A DNA stretch of 64,000 bases from Symbiodinium natans. Taxonomy: Eukaryota; Sar; Dinophyceae; Suessiales; Symbiodiniaceae. This document shows positions 30,507-41,756 of the stretch, piece after piece (position 1 is the stretch's first letter; each line of letters starts with the position of its first letter). The notes beneath the pieces are model-generated. The model saw only the letters and a program-made list of their open reading frames with translations. It was not told where the DNA came from and did not search any database. Position numbers and translations under genes: made by a program. The stretch covers positions 490,001 to 554,000 of the forward strand of contig CAJNDS010001680.1 in NCBI GenBank assembly GCA_905221605.1. Direction: 5' to 3'.

Positions 30507-31258
30507 GTTTGTCGTGATCCCTAAGCTCTAAACCCTGAACCCTAAACCCTAAACCCTAGACCCTAAACCCTAAGCCCTAAACCTTAAGTTTCAAATCGGC
30601 CTGGGTTTGAAGGGTTTGGGAGCCTCGTTGAAGGGTTTTGGTTCTTTCTGGGGTTCTGAAGGAGAATCCTTAACTCTTTGGGAGCTTTAATTTGGGTTTA
30701 AGGGTTTATCAAAGGGTTCTGAGTTGGACTCCTTGTTGTGGGCCTTTTAAAGCCCGGGCTCCGAATTCGGATCTGTTTTTTGGGTGGGGGGGGGATGGAT
30801 GGGGGGAGGTGGACGGAGGAGGGGGGGCATGGTGGGCGTGGATGGGCGGGTGGATGGGGGGGTGGATGGGGGGGGGGGGGGTGTGTGTGGGGCTGAGAGT
30901 CCTTAATCTTGGAGGCTCAGCGAAGACATGCCATCTACCCCCCTTTGAGGATTTGAGGTTAAGAGTGGGGCACGTTGGACTTGCGAGATGAGTGGCCCCT
31001 TACGGGTACCTTGCTGGAACCGCCCAGAAGAGGTCCAAATTCAGAACAATCCACGAACCCATCCCACCTCGAATGCCGAAACCATGAAATCCTAAGCCCC
31101 GGAAGAAGGGATCCCAATCAGTCCTGAACCCTAAACCCTAAACCCTAAACCCTAAACCCTAAACCCTAAACCCTAAACCCTAAACCCTCACTAGCCATCC
31201 CTTTCGTGTCTCTAGTAAACTTAGCTCTTGGTCGAAGCGAAGTCGCTGCCCCGCTCAG

Positions 31259-31323
31259 GACGAGAAGGAGGGCGAGAAACTGGAAGCAGCCCTCTACCGC
31301 TTGGTCTACGCCCTCCACGCATC
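31259..31323 (+). CDS. Candidate exon
   Basis: Acceptor CGCTCAG|G, donor GCATC|GTCCTG. Amphipathic reading DEKEGEKLEAALYRLVYALH then A; leaves two bases that the next exon completes as Ser. Confidence 0.65.
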
Positions 31324-31742
31324 GTCCTGAGTTCCTGGAGTTTTGTGCCGCTCTTGGCCTGTCTGTGTGGTGTAATGTGGGGAACGGCTATTGAAAGCCT
31401 CATGACCCCCCTAAACCCTAAACCCTAAACCCTAAACCCCAAACCCCCAACCCCAAACCCCAAACCCTAAACCCTAAACCCTAAGTCCAGGGATGGTTCC
31501 CGAAATCAGGGTTTGGGTTGAGGGTCCAGGTTTAGGGTTCATTGCGTATAAGGGTCAGAACAGAGTCCGTTCTGAAAGCGAAGGTAGTTCTCAACTCCTC
31601 AAGCAAGAAATATTCCCTCAATCAAAGTGGAATCCATACGTACTTAATCTAAGCAATACTCTGGATCTCAGGGGCTTACACACACACACACACCCGCCCT
31701 AAATCCTCATACGCTCCTCTCCTTACTTCAGAGTATATGCTC

Positions 31743-31834
31743 CCATGCCTGAACCCTAAACCCTAAACCCTAAACCCTAAACCCTAAACCCTAAACCCTA
31801 AACCCTAAACCCTAAACCCTAAACCCTAAACCCT
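31743..31834. repeat. (CCCTAAA)n array
   Basis: About thirteen perfect heptamers, 12 bp before a candidate exon. Confidence 0.95.
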
Positions 31835-31846
31835 AATGTTTGGAAG

Positions 31847-31941
31847 TGAAGCTGTGACGAAGGTCATCGTGCTGCTGCGGGAGAAGCTCACGGACTGCGG
31901 TCTCCTGGAGACCCTCTTCTGCGCGCTGGCCGGATTTGGGG
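31847..31941 (+). CDS. Candidate exon
   Basis: Acceptor TGGAAG|T. Reads EAVTKVIVLLREKLTDCGLL then ETLFCALAGFG, clearly protein-like. CCCTAAA array on the left, GGTTTAGGG directly on the right. Confidence 0.65.
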
Positions 31942-32214
31942 GGTTTAGGGTTTAGGGCTTGGGGCTTAGGGTTTAGAGCTTACTGTACTTCGAACCTTAA
32001 ACCCTGATCCCTACACAGCTTTTCAAGGCCCCTTGATTCCCCCCGAAATGTGTTCCAAATGCTGCGCCCGAAATGTTAAGCCTTAAAACCCTTCGAGTTC
32101 AGGTCTGGGGGGGTGTAGGGGTTTAGGGCTTAGGGTTTAGGGTTTAGGGCTTTCGAGTTCAGGGCTTAATGGTTTTAGGGCTTTCGAGTTCAGAGCTTAA
32201 TGGGTTTAGGGTTA

Positions 32215-32311
32215 CTAGGACCCAGAGTAGGCCCTTATTCGGTGATAGGGTTGATCCCTGTTAAACCAAAAAGGGTGCCCTTTTTGTTCCTAGGTTTCTC
32301 TTGGGTCTAGC
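32215..32311. mobile_element. MITE-like element, family B
   Basis: CTAGGACCCAGAGTAGGCCC...CTAGGTTTCTCTTGGGTCTAG. Partial copies at 28481-28540 and 29170-29264. Confidence 0.7.
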
Positions 32312-32754
32312 TGAGTGGGTAACCTTCAAACCTGTTTGGGGCTTCGATCATCCTACCAAGGGTTTTAGGGTTTAGGGTTTAGGGTTTAGGGTTTAGGGTT
32401 TAGGGGCTTAGGGCTCGCCATTTCTTTTCTCCGCATGGACGATGATCTATTTTTCGCCCCTTGTTCTGAGCGGTTCTGTTAGGTAATGTTGGGTTCATTC
32501 CGGTTGAACCCTAAATCTCCAAAGCCCCACGGGGCCTTAAAGGGAATTGCTTAGAACAAAAGTAGGTTTGGGTTCTTAAGGTAACCCCAAAACTCAGTCT
32601 CCAAAACCGAAAACCCTCAGCTCTAAACCATTCTAAACCCTAAGCCTACACCCGAAACCCTAAACCCTAAACCTCAAACCCTCACCCCTAAACCCTAAAC
32701 CCTAAACCCTAAACCCTAACCCCTAAACCCTAAGCTCTTGCGTCCCTTGCCCAG

Positions 32755-32783
32755 GTGCCATCGCGGCCGTGGCTGCTGGCTCA
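32755..32783 (+). CDS. Candidate micro-exon
   Basis: Pyrimidine-rich acceptor CCTTGCCCAG|G, donor TCA|GTTTGG. Reads AIAAVAAGS; phases fit both neighbours. Confidence 0.6.
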
Positions 32784-33011
32784 GTTTGGGGTTTGGCGTC
32801 TGTTGGATCCTAGGGTTTAAGGTTTAGGGTTTCGGGTTTCGGGTTTAGGGTTTAGGGTTTCGGGTTTTAGGGTTTAGGGTTTGAGGGTTCTTGGTGGGCT
32901 TGGTGGGGCTCAAGGAGTTTCTGGGCCCGGGCTTAGCCGTCTTTGAGACCTCCAAACCCTAGACCCTAAACCCAAGCCTGAAACCCCTAACCCTAAACAG
33001 CCGAGCTCAAG

Positions 33012-33146
33012 GTGATAGTTGCCACGGCGGTAGCCCGTGCTGGAGATACCCAACTTGGAGTTCACCAAGCGACGGTCATCGACTCTGTGACGCGGAGGCC
33101 TCAATTGGTACGCCGGGCGACCGCTGATCGAGAGTTGACCGGCCGA
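33012..33146 (+). CDS. Candidate exon
   Basis: 45 codons, phase 0 to 0: VIVATAVARAGDTQLGVHQA, TVIDSVTRRPQLVRRATADR, ELTGR. Acceptor CTCAAG|G, GC donor after GGCCGA. Confidence 0.65.
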
Positions 33147-33209
33147 GCTTTAGGGTTTAGGGTTTAGGGTTTAGGGTTTAGGGTTTAGAGCCGGAATGTG
33201 GTTTGTTAG

Positions 33210-33389
33210 CACATGATCTTCTCGGTTTCGTCGATCCTGGAAGTGGACCTATCGGCTTGCACTGACGCTCCGTCGTGGGCTCGCAATTGCGCCATGCTCC
33301 GTGCGCGCGTGATTGGACCCTCCATTGGCGACCACTTGCTTTGGCCATCATGCGGGTGTTGTGCCTTGTGCAAACGGCCATCGCAGACG
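33210..33389 (+). CDS. Possible exon or nested ORF, Cys-rich
   Basis: Open over 180 bp and on to a stop at 33446. Contains WPSCGCCALCKRPSQT and, further on, DRKFARCSLDLHHLQC, suggesting a metal-binding Cys cluster. As an exon (TTAG|CAC to ACG|GTTTTT) it would be phase 0 to 0 and would not disturb the chain. The opposite strand is also open, so coding is uncertain. Confidence 0.3.
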
Positions 33390-33533
33390 GTTTTTGACAG
33401 AAAGTTTGCGAGATGCAGCTTGGATCTCCACCACTTGCAATGCTGAGGGCTCAACTGGTTGGGAACCCTAAACCCTAGACCCTAAACCCCAAACCCTAAA
33501 CCCTAAACCCTAAACCCTAGTCCGATGAAGAAG

Positions 33534-33602
33534 GAGGGCACCGCCAGACTGTTGCTGTCGAGGCGTTGCCAGCGTGCGGCACAGGCCGCCGCTGGACCTG
33601 AA
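33534..33602 (+). CDS. Candidate exon
   Basis: Acceptor GAAGAAG|G, GC donor after CCTGAA. Reads EGTARLLLSRRCQRAAQAAA then GPE, phase 0 to 0. Confidence 0.55.
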
Positions 33603-33899
33603 GCTCCTAAACCCTTTAGGGTTTATAGGGTTTAGGGTCTAGGGAACCTCAAACCCCCTAAACCTTACACCCTAGACCCCTCAACCGCTATAGCCTAAAA
33701 CCCCCAAAGGGTCTCCCCTTACCCCGAAAATCCTAAGACCCTGCACCCGTAAAACAACTAAAACCCTTAAATCCCTTAGCCCTAAACCCTAAACCCTAAA
33801 CCCTAAACCCTAAACCCTAAACCCTAAACCCTAAACCCTAAACTTACCCTAAACCCTAAACCCTCAACCCCTCAAGCCCCAAAACCTCTCAAGTCCCAG

Positions 33900-33982
33900 G
33901 CGCCGGCTCTGGTGCCCAAGGCGCTATTGCGTCCCAACGTCTTTGTGACCAAATCCCTGCACCTTGGCGGGCCCAAGATGCG
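33900..33982 (+). CDS. Candidate exon
   Basis: Acceptor AGTCCCAG|G, donor ATGCG|GTTTAGGG at the very edge of a TTTAGGG array. Reads APALVPKALLRPNVFVTKSL then HLGGPKM; two bases carried to the next exon (Arg). Confidence 0.65.
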
Positions 33983-34067
33983 GTTTAGGGTTTAGGGTTT
34001 AGGGTTTAGGGTTTAGGGTTTAGGGTTTAGGGTTTAGGGTTTAGGGTTTAGGGTTTAGGGTTTAGGG
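33983..34067. repeat. (TTTAGGG)n array
   Basis: Begins at the first base of the intron (CG|GTTTAGGG). Confidence 0.95.
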
Positions 34068-34330
34068 ATTGCAAAGTTCACTTATATTCCGACGGTTCGT
34101 TGGCCATCTCACTCGCAACCCTGCCCGGGCGCTACTTGGCTCATGCGCCGCCTAAGAATGCAAGCAACACTGCTGAGGGGTTCGGGTAGGAGGCTTCGGG
34201 TTTTTGACAACCTTGAGACTTGAGGCCCTATACGAGGTGTAGGGTTTAGGGTTTCGGTTCCCACGTCCCAGGCCCTGCGCCACCAGCCCCAAACCCTAAA
34301 CCCTAAACCCTAACCCTTAAAACCCTTGAG

Positions 34331-34400
34331 GAAGATGTGCCACGACTTCCTATATGCATCGAGAGGGAACCAGGCCCTGGTGGGAGAGGGGGGAAAGCAG
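34331..34400 (+). CDS. Candidate exon
   Basis: Acceptor CTTGAG|G, GC donor after AAAGCAG. Reads KMCHDFLYASRGNQALVGEG then GKQ; entry phase matches. Confidence 0.65.
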
Positions 34401-34923
34401 GCAGAGAGTACCCGAAGAGCCCAACGCCTCTTAATTTGGGAATATACCCCTAAACCCTAACCCTGGTTGGCCCCGGTCTCCTTTTGCCCCACCCTCGGCG
34501 TGCCTACTCCCCTAACCCTTAATCCTAAACCCTAAACCCTAAACCCTAAACCCTAAACCCTAAACCCTGAACCCTGAACCCTGAACCCTGAATGTGGTCG
34601 CTCACCGCCCTCAAAGGGTTCTGCCCTTGGGTTGCATAAGTCGTTAAAAGTGTTATCTAGGGGGTCCCTTTGTAAGGGCCCGTACTCAAAACCCTAAGAG
34701 TTGGGTTTTCCGGTTTAGGGTTTAGGCTTTAGGGGTAAAGTTCGCGGTTTTTCCCATACCTCCCTGGTGGTTGAGCCCTAACCCCCCCCCCCCCCCCACC
34801 CCCCTCAAACCCCTTCAGTCCGAAACCCTAAACCCTAAACCCTAAACCCTAAACCCTAAACCCTAAACCCTAAACCCTAAACCCTAAACCCTAAACCCTA
34901 AGCCCCTCGAGTGTGCGGGGGAG

Positions 34924-35025
34924 GAGGGGGTTCGAGAGGCGACGCCGCCTGCGAAAGTGAACGATCTCTGCGTGTTTGTGGGTTGCCCAGGCCTGGTCGG
35001 GAGTTTGACTCTTGATGGAGGGCTG
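34924..35025 (+). CDS. Candidate exon
   Basis: Acceptor GGGGGAG|G, donor GCTG|GTAGGG. 34 codons phase 0 to 0: EGVREATPPAKVNDLCVFVG then CPGLVGSLTLDGGL. Confidence 0.65.
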
Positions 35026-35311
35026 GTAGGGTTTGGGGTTTAGGGATTAGGGATTAGGGATTAGGGTTTAGGGTTTAGGGTTTAGGGGGTTTAGGGTTTA
35101 GGGTTCTGGTTGGCGGGATGGTAGGCCTGAGAGTTTAGAGTTTTAGGGGTTTAGGGTGTGGGGTTTGGTGTTGAGGGTTGTAGGTTTGTATGTTATTGTA
35201 GAGGAAAAGGCTGTTGTAAGGGCATTCCTCCTATGCTTATGAGGCCTCGTGGGGTTACGGGTTCAGGGCTTAGGGCCTTAGGGAACTTTTGTGTTTAGGG
35301 TTTATCAGCAG

Positions 35312-35351
35312 GGTTATGCTCACCCAGGCGGTTTGATGCGGGCATGGTACG
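35312..35351 (+). CDS. Candidate exon
   Basis: Acceptor CAGCAG|G, consensus donor TACG|GTAAAC. Reads GYAHPGGLMRAWY plus one base, completed as Gly by the next exon. Confidence 0.55.
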
Positions 35352-35541
35352 GTAAACCCTGAACCCTGGACCCTGAACTGCAGCAAATCTTCAACCCAAA
35401 CCCTAAACTCCTAACCCCAAACCCTAAACCCTAATTGCTCTAAGTCCCTAAACCCCCAAAACCCTAGCCCTAAACCCTAGACCCCAAACCAACCCTAAAC
35501 CCTAGCCCTAAACCCTAAACCCCAAACCCCAAGCCCCAGAG

Positions 35542-35613
35542 GCTGCCACGTCCCGGCCGCCGCCCTCTGCGGCTTCGAGGCCCCCAAAGTCGACGCGCTC
35601 AAGGCGCAGAGGG
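35542..35613 (+). CDS. Candidate exon
   Basis: Acceptor CCCAGAG|G; reads CHVPAAALCGFEAPKVDALK then AQR plus one base; donor GAGGG|GTTTCG. Phases fit both neighbours. Confidence 0.6.
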
Positions 35614-36435
35614 GTTTCGGGTTTAAGGTTTAGGGTTTAGGGTTTAGGGTTTAGGTTTTAGGGTTTAAGGTTTTAGGGTTTTAGGGTTTAGGGTTTAGGG
35701 TTTAGGGTTTGGGGTTTAGGGTTCAGGTTTTAGGGTTTACGATTTAGGGTTTAGGGTTTCAGGGTTTACGCTGTAAGGTTTAAGGTTTGAAGGTCAGGGT
35801 TTTGGGGTTTAGGGTTTAACTAGGGTTTGGGGTTTCAGGGCTTGGCGTTTGGGAGTTTGGCTTTAGGGTTTCATTGGGGTGTAAAAAAATGTAGGGTTTC
35901 GTTGGGATATGGGGCTCGGGGTTTTGGGCTGAGTTTGGTTGTTAAAGGCATGAAGTCTGTATTTGCAAGCTGGTTAGTCAGGGTCTAGGGCTCAGGGTTT
36001 CGGGATGAGTTTTTTGTTCTTCCGGGTGGTCGGGGGGAGGGGGGGGGAAGGCTTGAGGTTGATATTTACAACGGGGGGGGGCAGGCTGGAGGTTGGCATT
36101 TGCAGGGTTTAGTGAGGCTTGGGTTTAAGGTTCAGACGTATTCAGGGTTGAGGGAGGTTTCGGGCCTTGAAAAGGCTTAGGGTTCAATAGGGGGGGTTTC
36201 GGGTTTAGGGCTAGGGGCTTGTTGTAAAGGGCTTAGGGAGGTCTAGGATTGAAGGTTGAAGCTTGTGGTTTCGGGTCTACGAACGACTCCGTTGGGTGTT
36301 GGGCGTTATAGGGTCTCAAGGCTTACCTGGAGGTGCGGGGGTACCCTAAACCCTAAATCCTAAACCCTAAACCCCTACTGTAAACCCTAAATCCTGAAAC
36401 CCTAAACCCTAAACCCTAAACCCCAAAACCCAAAG

Positions 36436-36497
36436 AGATCCGACTGAGTTCGAACCTCCTCGACCGCGCACCTCGAACAGCACTGAGATTCCGCGAG
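36436..36497 (+). CDS. Candidate exon
   Basis: Acceptor CCAAAG|A; with the carried base the first codon is Glu, then IRLSSNLLDRAPRTALRFRE; consensus donor GCGAG|GTCACA. Confidence 0.6.
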
Positions 36498-36764
36498 GTC
36501 ACAGATGGCTTAGAGCCTCAACTCCACCACCCCAAAAACTCCAAGCCTCAGCCCTAAAGCCCTAAACCCCAAACCCCTAAACCCCTAAACGCCTAAACCC
36601 CGAAACCCCTGAACCCCTAAACCCCTAAACCCCTAAACACCTAAACCCCTAAACCCCTAAACCCCTAAATAACCCTAAACCCTAAACCCTAAACCCTAAA
36701 CCCCTAAACCCCTAAATCCCTAAACCCCTAAACCTTAAACTCCACCACCCTACACCTTGCAGAG

Positions 36765-36839
36765 GCACTGCGCCGCAGAGCCATTGAGCAGCAGCGGCGC
36801 CTCGTCGTCGTCTTCGCCTCCCAGAAGCTCTTGGAGGCC
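36765..36839 (+). CDS. Candidate exon
   Basis: Acceptor TTGCAGAG|G; reads ALRRRAIEQQRRLVVVFASQ then KLLEA. Donor GCC|GTCTAGGG; read-through would stop two codons later, so it could also be a C-terminus. Confidence 0.6.
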
Positions 36840-37289
36840 GTCTAGGGTTTAGGGGTTTAGGGGTCTAGGGGTTTAGGGGTTTAGGGGTTCAGGGGTTTAG
36901 GGGTTTAGGTGTTTTGGGGGTTTAGGGGTTTAGGGGTTTAGGGGTTTAGGGGTTTAGGGGTTTAGGGGTTTAGGGGTTTAGGGGTTTAGGGGTTTAGGGT
37001 TTAGGGTTCAGGGTCTGGGGTTTAGGGCTGGGGTTTCGGGGTCAGGGAGTTTTTGGGGTCAGGACCGAGAGGGCTTGGGAAGCTTCAGACGGATTCCCAG
37101 CAGTTTTTCGGATTTTTGTAGGGGGTTTGGGGTTTGTGTATAGGGTTTAGGCTTTAGGGTGTAGGGGTTTAAGGTTCAGGGGTCTGGGGTTTAGGGTTTT
37201 ATTTGGGTTATCAGGTACGTCCCCATATAGGGGTGGGTGACACATACCTCTTTTCTCGTCTAACCGGTCATCTAGGGTACCTACGTTCC

Positions 37290-37433
37290 TCCTTGGAGGT
37301 TCACAGTGCTTAGTAACCCAATGAGAACGGTCCTTACAACCCAATTATAGCCCTATTAGAGTACTCAAGGAGCTTATATGTGGGTTAGAACTACACTTAT
37401 ACTGGGTTACTAAGTACCCTGAACCTCCAAGTA
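37290..37433. mobile_element. MITE-like element, family A
   Basis: Ends TCCTTGGAGGTTCA and TGAACCTCCAAGTA; followed by a poly-T/poly-G tract at 37437-37469. Confidence 0.75.
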
Positions 37434-37679
37434 AGTTTTTTTTTTTTTTTTTTGGGGGGGGGGGGGGGGGGTGCGCCTCTGGATCTTCTCAGGTAAGAGT
37501 CTGCGATGTTGGAGAGCAGGAATGCCGAAGTCTTTGGTAGCAGCCCCTGCAGTAGCCTCAACCCTCAACCGCATAGCCCTCATCAGCCGAAACCAGATCT
37601 GAGATCCATGGTCTATCCAACTTTTTGTCATTTTTTATCCGCTCTGTCTATCAACTTCCATCAGCAATATCCCCAGAAG

Positions 37680-37700
37680 GGATTTGACCGCCTGAACAAG
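37680..37700 (+). CDS. Candidate micro-exon
   Basis: Acceptor CCCAGAAG|G, consensus donor CAAG|GTTTCG; GFDRLNK, phase 0 to 0. Confidence 0.45.
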
Positions 37701-37739
37701 GTTTCGGGTGTAGGGTTTCGAGAGGTTCCGGGAATTGAG

Positions 37740-37781
37740 GATGCAGGCTTGGGGAGGTTTGGGTGGCCTCGTGGCTTCAAG
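37740..37781 (+). CDS. Candidate exon
   Basis: Acceptor AATTGAG|G, donor TCAAG|GTCCAT; DAGLGRFGWPRGFK, phase 0 to 0. Lies only 39 bp after the previous one. Confidence 0.4.
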
Positions 37782-37855
37782 GTCCATGACTTTGGGAGTT
37801 TGGGCTGTAAGGTTTAGGCTTGGGGGCTGTCTACATGATGGTCCCTTATGGGAAG

Positions 37856-37948
37856 CTGCACCCTACAAGGCGCCGTGCAGTAACACGGACTAGTGAAAAT
37901 GCCGAAGAGGCCATTGCAGCAATCATTGGCGCCGACTGCAGCGGCAAG
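37856..37948 (+). CDS. Candidate exon
   Basis: Open as LHPTRRRAVTRTSENAEEAI then AAIIGADCSGK; acceptor GGGAAG|C or an earlier one; donor CAAG|GCCTTG. Confidence 0.45.
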
Positions 37949-38015
37949 GCCTTGTACCCTAAACCCTAAACCCTAAGCCCTGAACCTTGACCCCTAAACC
38001 CGAAACCCAATGCAG

Positions 38016-38064
38016 GGGAGCAGGGCAGGGATAAAGCTCAGGGCGCCTGTTCGAAGATGGCTTG
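38016..38064 (+). CDS. Candidate exon, frame unresolved
   Basis: Acceptor CAATGCAG|G, donor CTTG|GTTTAG. Two frames are open (GSRAGIKLRAPVRRWL or EQGRDKAQGACSKMA). Confidence 0.3.
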
Positions 38065-38149
38065 GTTTAGGGTTTCAGGGTTTAGGGTTTAGGGTCGAGG
38101 GTCTATCAGGTGCAAACCGATCAGGACGGCGTATGGGGGCGGATGGCAC

Positions 38150-38440
38150 ACAGCCTTCAGGCCGTCGAACCCCCCTAGCCTTCGTCGAAACCCTCGGCCT
38201 TCGTCGAACCCCCTTTCCCGGCCCTTGTGGCCTTCGTCGAACCTCCGGCCTTCATTTAGCCTTCGTCGAACCCTCCCGTTTTTTTCGGGCTTTGTCTTGG
38301 CCTTTTGTATCGGCCTTCGTCGAACGCCTTCGTCGAACCTCCCGGCCTTCGTCGAACCTTCGCCCGGCCCCCCGGCCTTCGACGAACTTCGTCTCGGCCC
38401 GTTGGTATCCCGAGTCTTCGTCGAAGTGGTGTGTGTTTCC
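38150..38440. repeat. Minisatellite of CCTTCGTCGAACC units
   Basis: About ten degenerate units of 13-30 bp. The open frame across it reads as repeated FVE and PSSNLRP and is judged repeat translation. Confidence 0.8.
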
Positions 38441-38677
38441 CCTTAGTCTAGGGTTTAGGGTTTAGGATTTAGGGTTTAGGGTTTAGGGCTTAGGGGGCTG
38501 GCATACTTTTATCTTCACCTCTAGGATCCAATACTGCCCCTAGACCCGAGACAACATGGGGACCTTGATAATTGGAATAGGGCTTCGGTGATGATTATAG
38601 TATAGTCATCTAGGGACCATAAGGGCAGACCATTCGTAATCATTCCGACCCCGATCTTACCCTGATCGCTATGTTAG

Positions 38678-38724
38678 CTCGTGCGAAAGCCTCTCTGCTC
38701 GATGAGAATCTGAACTCTTTCAAA
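38678..38724 (+). CDS. Candidate exon
   Basis: Acceptor TGTTAG; reads RAKASLLDENLNSFK; GC donor after AAA. Directly follows a MITE-like element. Confidence 0.4.
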
Positions 38725-39088
38725 GCGCTGAGCCCGAAACCCCAAGCCGCGTAATCCCCTAAGCCCCTAAACCCTAGCCCTAAACCCTAAACCCTAAACC
38801 CCAAACCCTGCAAATCGCACTGGGGGCCTCCCATTGTAAGTAGCCTAAGCCCAAAGAATTCAAGTCCGTAGGTCCACCTGGATCCTGAGAGCGACCACAC
38901 AGCCTGAAAGCAACCCCAAGCCCAAACCCCAAACCCTAAGTTCTAAGCCCCAAGCCTTAAACCCCAAGAAACCCCAAAACCCCAAACCCTAAACCCCAAA
39001 CCCTAAACCCCAAAACCCTAAACCCTAAACCCTAAACCCTAGCCCTAAACCCTAAACCCCAAACCCTGCAAATCGCCCATCCCCCCAG

Positions 39089-39169
39089 GTCGCCAGCAGA
39101 GCCGAAGTCGTCGCGGTGGCCGCGCTCACGCCGCCCCTGAAGTGTGAGCAGCTCCTGCGCAGGCTCCAG
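39089..39169 (+). CDS. Candidate exon
   Basis: Pyrimidine-rich acceptor CCCCCCAG|G; VASRAEVVAVAALTPPLKCE then QLLRRLQ; donor CAGG|GTTTAG at an array edge. Confidence 0.6.
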
Positions 39170-39932
39170 GGTTTAGGGGTTTAGGGTTTAGGGTTTAGGG
39201 TTTGGGGCTAGGGTTTAGGGTTTAGGGTTTAGGGTTTGGGGTTTGGGGTTTAGGGTTTAGGGTTTAGGGTTTAGGGTTTAGTTTATTTTTTTTTTTTTTT
39301 TGGGGGGGGGGGGGTTGGGTTTAGGGTTTAGGGTAACCCATTATACGTGTAGTTCTTCTAACCCGCGGATTAGCCCCTTAAGTACCCTAATGGGGTTAGA
39401 ATGGGATATTGGTGCAGCTATCATTGGGTTACAAGTAGGGTTCAGGGCTTACCTGGGACTCTCTTTATCTACAGTTTCATGGGTTGTGCCCACTCATTAA
39501 GGGGCAGTCGCCTACGAAACTGTTGGGAACAAAAAGAGTCCCAGGCAAGCTTGACTGGAGTGACTCTTTCCCAATGCTGGTTAGGAGACCCTAAACCCTA
39601 AACCCTAAACCCTAAACCCTAAACCCTAAACCCTAAACCCTAAACCCTAAACCCTAAACCCTTATCCTTAAACCCTAACCACCTTGAATCCCAAACTCCC
39701 TGGAGCCCCCGAAGTCCCAAACCTTAAACCCAAACGCCCAAACCCTAAGTTCCAAAACCGAAGAGCCCCAAATCCCACAATTTTAGGGTTGAGGGGTTGA
39801 GGGGTCGAGGGTTTAGGGTTTAGGGTCAGTAAGGGCTTAGGGTTAGTAAGGGTTTAGGGTTTAGGGTGTAGGGTTTAGGGTTTAGGCCTAGGCGCCCCAA
39901 ACCCCAATTAAGCCCCCAATCAAGCCCCCGAG

Positions 39933-39997
39933 CCCCGCCTCCCCGGAGGAGCGCCACAGCGCTGGTGCACGAGACGGCGTTGATCTTCCACGGCAAG
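39933..39997 (+). CDS. Candidate exon
   Basis: Acceptor CCCCGAG; reads PPPRRSATALVHETALIFHG then K; GC donor after GGCAAG. A second acceptor, GGAG|G, lies 17 bp inside. Confidence 0.5.
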
Positions 39998-40113
39998 GCT
40001 TGAACCCCAGAAGAATATTAGGGTTTAGGGTTTAGGGTTTAGGGTTTAGGGTTTAGGGTTTAGGGTTTAGGGTTTAGGGGTTTAGGGTTTTAGGGTTTTA
40101 GGGTTTGGGGTTC

Positions 40114-40225
40114 TACTTGGAGGTTCATGGGTAGTGATAAGTAGGGTTAGCAGTACCCTAAATAGGGTCAGAAGTATATCTCATACTTGTAAACCTGCTT
40201 AAAACTACCCATGAACCTCCAAGTA
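40114..40225. mobile_element. MITE-like element, family A
   Basis: Complete short copy, TIR TACTTGGAGGTTCATGGGTA...TACCCATGAACCTCCAAGTA. A partial copy lies at about 39332-39437. Confidence 0.75.
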
Positions 40226-40752
40226 ACCCTTGAGCCCCACCTTAAGAACCCCAAAAAGCCTACGTTTTGCAGGTTGCTACTACTAGCAACCCCCCCCCCC
40301 CCAGTCGGACTCTTGGGTAACCTACAAAAAAAAGTAGCTTTTGGGTTCTGAAGGTAAAAGCGTAATGCAACATTATAAGCCCTAAGCCCTGCCCCAAAGA
40401 GGTGTTGAGCCGTTTCACGGGATGCCCCACTATCCTTGTGTCAAGCCGCTCTCAGTGAAACTTGCCTGGTGGGGTTTAGGGTTTAGGGTTTAGGGTTTAG
40501 GGTCTAGGGTTTAGGGTTTAGGGTTTAGGGTTTAGGGTTTACGTGCGCCACGTGAAAGGTGGTTCAGGTTTGGGGCCCTGGGGTGGCAGGAACGGAGATG
40601 TTGTTGACCTGATAATGCAGGTTGGAGGGTATGATGCTCGGAGCGATTGACAGGGGGATCCCATCTTCGATTCCTGTACGGTTTCTACGTTCCATTGTCC
40701 ACGCTGTTGCGCTGCTCATGCCCAGAAGAAGCACCTGTGCGCTGCCATTTCG

Positions 40753-41034
40753 GTTGCCCTACCCACAGGGCGCCCACGCACCGCTGGGGCTCTGCACACC
40801 ATTGGCCGGGTGTGGGGCGCGCTGGCGTCGACATTCACACCGGGGGTATGCGGCCTATTGGGGCCGGGAACACCCGAGTCCCTGAGTGGCTGGGAGTTGC
40901 AGGCCAACACGCCAGGGTGCACTGGTGGATGACAGTGAGACGATGCGCTAACGTGCTCATTGGGCTCCTGGTTTGAACTGGCGCATGTTCTTGAGTCCTG
41001 CGGCCGGGATTGAAAGTGTTGAAAGTGGGGAGGC
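40753..41034. repeat. Dispersed repeat, copy 1
   Basis: From CCCTACCCACAGGGCGCCCA to AAAGTGGGGAGGCC, including TTGGCCGGGTGTGGGGCG and GTGGATGACAGTGAGACGAT. Confidence 0.85.
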
Positions 41035-41476
41035 CTCCTTACCATGTCATGATGTATGTTGACATGTCACCATGGACTCCCGCTGAAGAAGTTTGATACC
41101 TGGATGGCCCACAGCGGCGGTTCATTTTTGTGATTTAATTTGTTCATGTGCAGGTTTCCTTTTCTCACGAACAATGCTTCTTTGAGCCTCACTTCATTTT
41201 GCTTTGAGGACTTGTGGACCCCAACCGAAACTTGCAGCCTGTGCGCTGTGTGACGAAGCTCACTGGACTTCCGTCATGCGTCCCTTATGGCCTAGTGTGG
41301 CCGAGTATCCCTTGACCCTGTTTGGGCATAAGGAGTTGTAGCTTTGGGGATGTAGTCCAGGATTCCCTTGCAAAGGCGCAAGGTTCAGGGTTGAGGGTTT
41401 AGAGTTTAGGGTTGAGGGTTTAGGTTTCAGTGGTTCAGTCGTGCATGTTGTCCTCCGTCCTCCGTCTGAACTGCAG

Positions 41477-41523
41477 GGTGGAGCTTTGCGGCTTGTACGA
41501 CAAGCGAAAAGGGACACTCAATG
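41477..41523 (+). CDS. Candidate exon
   Basis: Acceptor AACTGCAG|G; GGALRLVRQAKRDTQ; donor AATG|GTAGTT, two bases carried over. Confidence 0.5.
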
Positions 41524-41570
41524 GTAGTTCGGTACACGCGCGAAGTTTGACTCTTACAACATGACCCTAG

Positions 41571-41616
41571 CCGCCACTGGATAGGTGCCCTACGAAAGGA
41601 GCTGCTACAATTAAGG
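41571..41616 (+). CDS. Candidate exon after a 47-bp intron
   Basis: Acceptor ACCCTAG; the carried bases give Cys, then RHWIGALRKELLQLR; donor AAGG|GTCCGA. The intervening intron (41524-41570) is the shortest I accept. Confidence 0.5.
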
Positions 41617-41756
41617 GTCCGAATTTCGAAATGCGCGGCGTGGCGCGTGGCTTGAGGGGGCCGGTAGTGGTGCAAGCTTTAAACCCTAAACCCTAAACCC
41701 TAAACCCTAAACCCTAAACCCTAAACCCTAAACCCTAAACCCTACACCTTCGCCCG

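Noticed and set aside
38010-38465. 151-codon frame rich in Ser, Arg and FVE
   Set aside because: Mostly the CCTTCGTCGAACC minisatellite; only the first part overlaps an exon candidate.
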